A stretch of DNA of 64,000 bases from Sulfurospirillum sp. UCH001 (GTDB taxonomy: Bacteria > Campylobacterota > Campylobacteria > Campylobacterales > Sulfurospirillaceae). The translations under genes and the position numbers were made by a program. Numbering within the stretch: the stretch's first letter is position 1; the number at the start of each line of letters is the position of its first letter. The stretch spans positions 1,116,001 through 1,180,000 of the forward strand of contig NZ_AP014723.1 in assembly GCF_001548035.1 (NCBI RefSeq), read 5' to 3'. Shown here one piece after another: positions 62,251 to 64,000 of this stretch. Below the pieces are notes generated by a model. The model was not told the DNA's origin, did no database searches, and saw only the letters and a program-made list of their open reading frames with translations.

Positions 62251-63064
62251 TTTAGAAGCACACATTAAAAGTGGCAATGTAGTTCCTTTCCTTGGAATGG
62301 GCGTTTTTAAAGAGACAAAAACAGACGATGGTGATCAGATCCCATTTGACAGTGACTCTATGATCCTAAGCCTTAATGGTGGACGTGCGATGTCGCCACG
62401 ATTGATGTATGAGTACTCTCGTGCCGCGATGAGTTTGGAACAGCGAAAAGGTCGTGCTTTTATCGAGCAGATGACACATCATATTTTCACGCACAAGCCT
62501 TATCCTATGCCAGAAGCATATCAATGGCTTCAAACATTAATGCCCCAATATGTCGTTGATCTTAATTTGGATGATTCGCTTTTGAAACTTTATGCCGATG
62601 TCAATCACTTTTTAATTACAGGGGTCAGTCGCATTATGGCAGGGTATGATCGCTTTATTGTCTATGCGTATACGGCAAGCACAAAAGAGTATCACCCTGT
62701 TGAAAAAGAGATGCTTAACCCTTTGCTTCCCATTTTGTTTAAACCATTAGGGTGCACAGTGCCTGATAAAAATTTTATTATCTCTGATGCAGACTTTGTA
62801 GATTGGTTGACTGAAGCTATGGGTGGTTATGCATTGCCTCCTTTTCTAAAGACCTATAAAAACAGTAAAAGTTACCTTTTTTTAGGCATTGATTTTAACA
62901 GAGATACATATCGTATGGTTGCCAATGAGATCACTTTAGGGCTTGAGGGAGGATATTTGGTCAACGATAAAGAAAAAGTAAGTAAAAAAGAGGAAAAGTT
63001 TCTAAACTCTCATAGTATCGAAAAGTTAGATACTACATTAGAAGCGTTTTTAAGGGGTGAGTAA
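62237..63064 (+). CDS. SIR2-like (SIR2_2-type) protein coupled to nifA
   Basis: A 275-residue protein with features of SIR2-like domains: IKSGNVVPFLGMGVFKET at the start (NAD-loop-like GxG), YVVDLNLDDSLLKLYADV near 110-127 in the place of the TTNYD-LLE motif, and SYLFLGIDFNRDTYRM near 210, the family's final strand. Activity (NAD hydrolysis, ADP-ribosylation or only NAD sensing) is unknown. Start is GTG at 62237 with GAAGGA upstream; it overlaps nifA by 14 bases. Sequence between 130 and 200 is not assigned. SIR2-like genes are often in defence systems, but the neighbours here are nif genes. Confidence 0.65.
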   Translation: MKKSDLEAHIKSGNVVPFLGMGVFKETKTDDGDQIPFDSDSMILSLNGGRAMSPRLMYEYSRAAMSLEQRKGRAFIEQMTHHIFTHKPYPMPEAYQWLQTLMPQYVVDLNLDDSLLKLYADVNHFLITGVSRIMAGYDRFIVYAYTASTKEYHPVEKEMLNPLLPILFKPLGCTVPDKNFIISDADFVDWLTEAMGGYALPPFLKTYKNSKSYLFLGIDFNRDTYRMVANEITLGLEGGYLVNDKEKVSKKEEKFLNSHSIEKLDTTLEAFLRGE

Positions 63065-63085
63065 CACCCCTTAAGTGTGTTACTC
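63059..63085. terminator. Bidirectional terminator-like hairpin
   Basis: GAGTAACAC / GTGTTACTC stem with a nine-base loop between the SIR2-like and SOR-like genes; it overlaps both stop codons. An alternative AGGGGTG / CACCCCT hairpin overlaps its left arm. Confidence 0.7.
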
Positions 63086-63472
63086 TTCGATAGCAACTTC
63101 TACAGGATCGCTTTCCCAAATACCATGTTTTGTACAGTAGCTTTGTGCAACAAGTGTAAGTTTTTTACCACTTGGAACAATGGTAAATGTTACTTCTGCT
63201 TGTCCTTTTTTATCTTGTCCACCAAGTGTTCCAGAAACAAAATCAGCACGTGCTAAAAGAACATCTCCATTGTACAGTTGGACGTTTGCAATGTAGTGAT
63301 CAAAATCATCTGGATGTGTATAAGCATTACCAACTTTTACAGTAACTTTAAAGGGTGCATATTGTTTTGCAACTTTCTCACAGGTGATAAACGGAGAGTG
63401 TCTATCGATATAATCTTTACGTGCTTCTCTTTCAACAGTGTCAATATCAACATAACGATTGATTTTTGGCAT
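63080..63472 (-). CDS. Superoxide reductase (desulfoferrodoxin/neelaredoxin-like)
   Basis: A 130-residue protein fitting the Fe-binding domain of superoxide reductases (centre II). Iron ligands can be placed: His in YIDRHSPFI, two His in YTHPDDFDHYI, and Cys plus His in VAQSYCTKHGIWES near 113-120. The usual EKH catalytic motif before the first ligand reads DRH here, so the catalytic Lys is replaced by Arg. There is no N-terminal desulforedoxin domain. It would reduce superoxide in the cytoplasm; next to nif genes it could protect nitrogenase. Confidence 0.78.
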   Translation of the reverse strand: MPKINRYVDIDTVEREARKDYIDRHSPFITCEKVAKQYAPFKVTVKVGNAYTHPDDFDHYIANVQLYNGDVLLARADFVSGTLGGQDKKGQAEVTFTIVPSGKKLTLVAQSYCTKHGIWESDPVEVAIEE

Positions 63473-63606
63473 TTAGAACTCCTTTTGAATATTAAGTTTT
63501 GAAATGATATTAAATTCTCACACAAATGTCTCTTAAGAAAGAGAGAGAATATGTCTTATTTAGATTGATTTAAGGAGTAGCGGTAAACTACTCCTAGAAA
63601 GATGTT

Positions 63607-64000
63607 TTATATAAGGGAAATAGCCACTTTGTGTTGATCGAGTCCAATAGCTTTTTTACTGGTCTCGCCAAAGGCTAAGAGAAGAAGTTCTGCAAGGCTT
63701 AGGACACTTAATCCAATTTCTCTTCCAGAAATTTTCTCAAGCTCTTTTTGGTAAAAGTCGAACATAATAAAGCTTCTTGCATCACACACGAGCACAAAAT
63801 CAGCGGCGTTGTCAAACATATCTAGCATTGCTTTTGCAGCTAGTTTTTTTGCAAGCGAAGAGGAAGCATCATAGACTTCAAAGCCATCGCTCTCATGGCT
63901 ACTTTCATGCTTGACGCATTTAAGTTGTACAGAATCAAGTAAGCGTGTTACAAGTTCTTCTTTGCGGTATTTTCTAGCTCTGCATGCATTCGAGCCAAAG
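63607..64000 (-). CDS. Partial gene, C-terminal about 131 codons, unrecognised
   Basis: The frame is open from the stop at 63607 to the right edge, so the start is outside. The visible end begins FGSNACRARKYRKEELV, then KCVKHESSHESDGFEVYDAS and a C-terminal domain with MLDMFDNAADFVLVCDARSF and FDFYQKELEKISGREIGLSV. It has a few cysteines and a DFVLVCD strand, slightly like CCG/HdrB-related proteins, but I cannot assign a family. It is on the same strand as the SOR-like gene and lies upstream of it, about 135 bases away. Confidence 0.6.
   Translation of the reverse strand, partial: FGSNACRARKYRKEELVTRLLDSVQLKCVKHESSHESDGFEVYDASSSLAKKLAAKAMLDMFDNAADFVLVCDARSFIMFDFYQKELEKISGREIGLSVLSLAELLLLAFGETSKKAIGLDQHKVAISLI

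Noticed and set aside
62237-63064. Antiphage SIR2 system such as Thoeris or DSR
   Set aside because: No TIR, HerA or other defence partner; the gene is embedded in a nifA operon.

Overview
The window is AT-rich, densely coded bacterial DNA. It looks like a Campylobacterota (epsilonproteobacterial) genome, most likely Sulfurospirillum or a close relative. The evidence is family content: Mo-nitrogenase genes with a class-typical NifH, a group 4-type [NiFe] hydrogenase, TupA, a DUF1104 protein, LutABC-type genes, CstA-YjiX-YjiA, many c-di-GMP enzymes and short tightly packed operons. The genus is an inference. No rRNA, tRNA, CRISPR array, transposase or integrase was recognised.

Nitrogen fixation genes lie in three separate islands. 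Island 1 (200-4634) holds nifX, a DUF269 gene, a flavodoxin, nifW, nifZ, a cysteine-poor ferredoxin-fold gene, a [2Fe-2S] ferredoxin, an rpoN (sigma-54) gene and a nifQ-like gene. Island 2 (23079-27414) is nifH, an unrecognised 119-codon gene, nifD and nifK. Island 3 (57794-63472) is an aldo/keto reductase, a fumarate reductase/NadB-type flavoprotein, nifT, nifA, a SIR2-like gene and, convergent to them, a superoxide-reductase-like gene. The same sigma-54 type promoter core (CGGAAC-N5-WTGYA, GG-N10-GC/GT) precedes nifX, nifH and the aldo/keto reductase gene, which ties the last operon to the nif regulon. NifA ends right after its AAA+ domain with no DNA-binding domain, and I see no classical NifA upstream site (TGT-N10-ACA) near the three promoters. 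nifB, nifE, nifN, nifS, nifU and nifV are not in the window.

Between the islands lie: a GGDEF-EAL protein, a DUF711 protein, a class D beta-lactamase and a MotA/MotB-like membrane pair (4639-12014); CHAD, YgjP-type and PhzF proteins, two drug/metabolite exporters and a diguanylate cyclase (12197-18236); a MocR regulator divergent from two flavin split-barrel proteins, a D-amino-acid-transaminase-type enzyme and a PAS-GGDEF protein (18305-22820). From 27454 to 34283 a sensor kinase whose response regulator survives only as a C-terminal stub abuts an N-terminally truncated GLUG-repeat TpsA adhesin with its TpsB transporter; this looks like a deletion joining two divergent genes. Then come a two-component system flanked by two Gly-rich small exported proteins, a LysR / LeuC-LeuD-like / fluoroacetate-dehalogenase-like cluster, a chemotaxis transducer and an orphan TupA.

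The segment 42777-47444 is a leftward operon for a group 4-like [NiFe] hydrogenase (small subunit, two-cluster ferredoxin, 30-kDa-type subunit, large subunit, four-cluster ferredoxin), HypA and a GltD-like NAD(P)H oxidoreductase, with no membrane ion-pump subunits. It is followed by an HD hydrolase, an MFS exporter, a LutC and a fused LutB-LutA, SlyD, an aminotransferase and the cstA-yjiX-yjiA pyruvate-uptake operon. A partial gene runs off the right edge.
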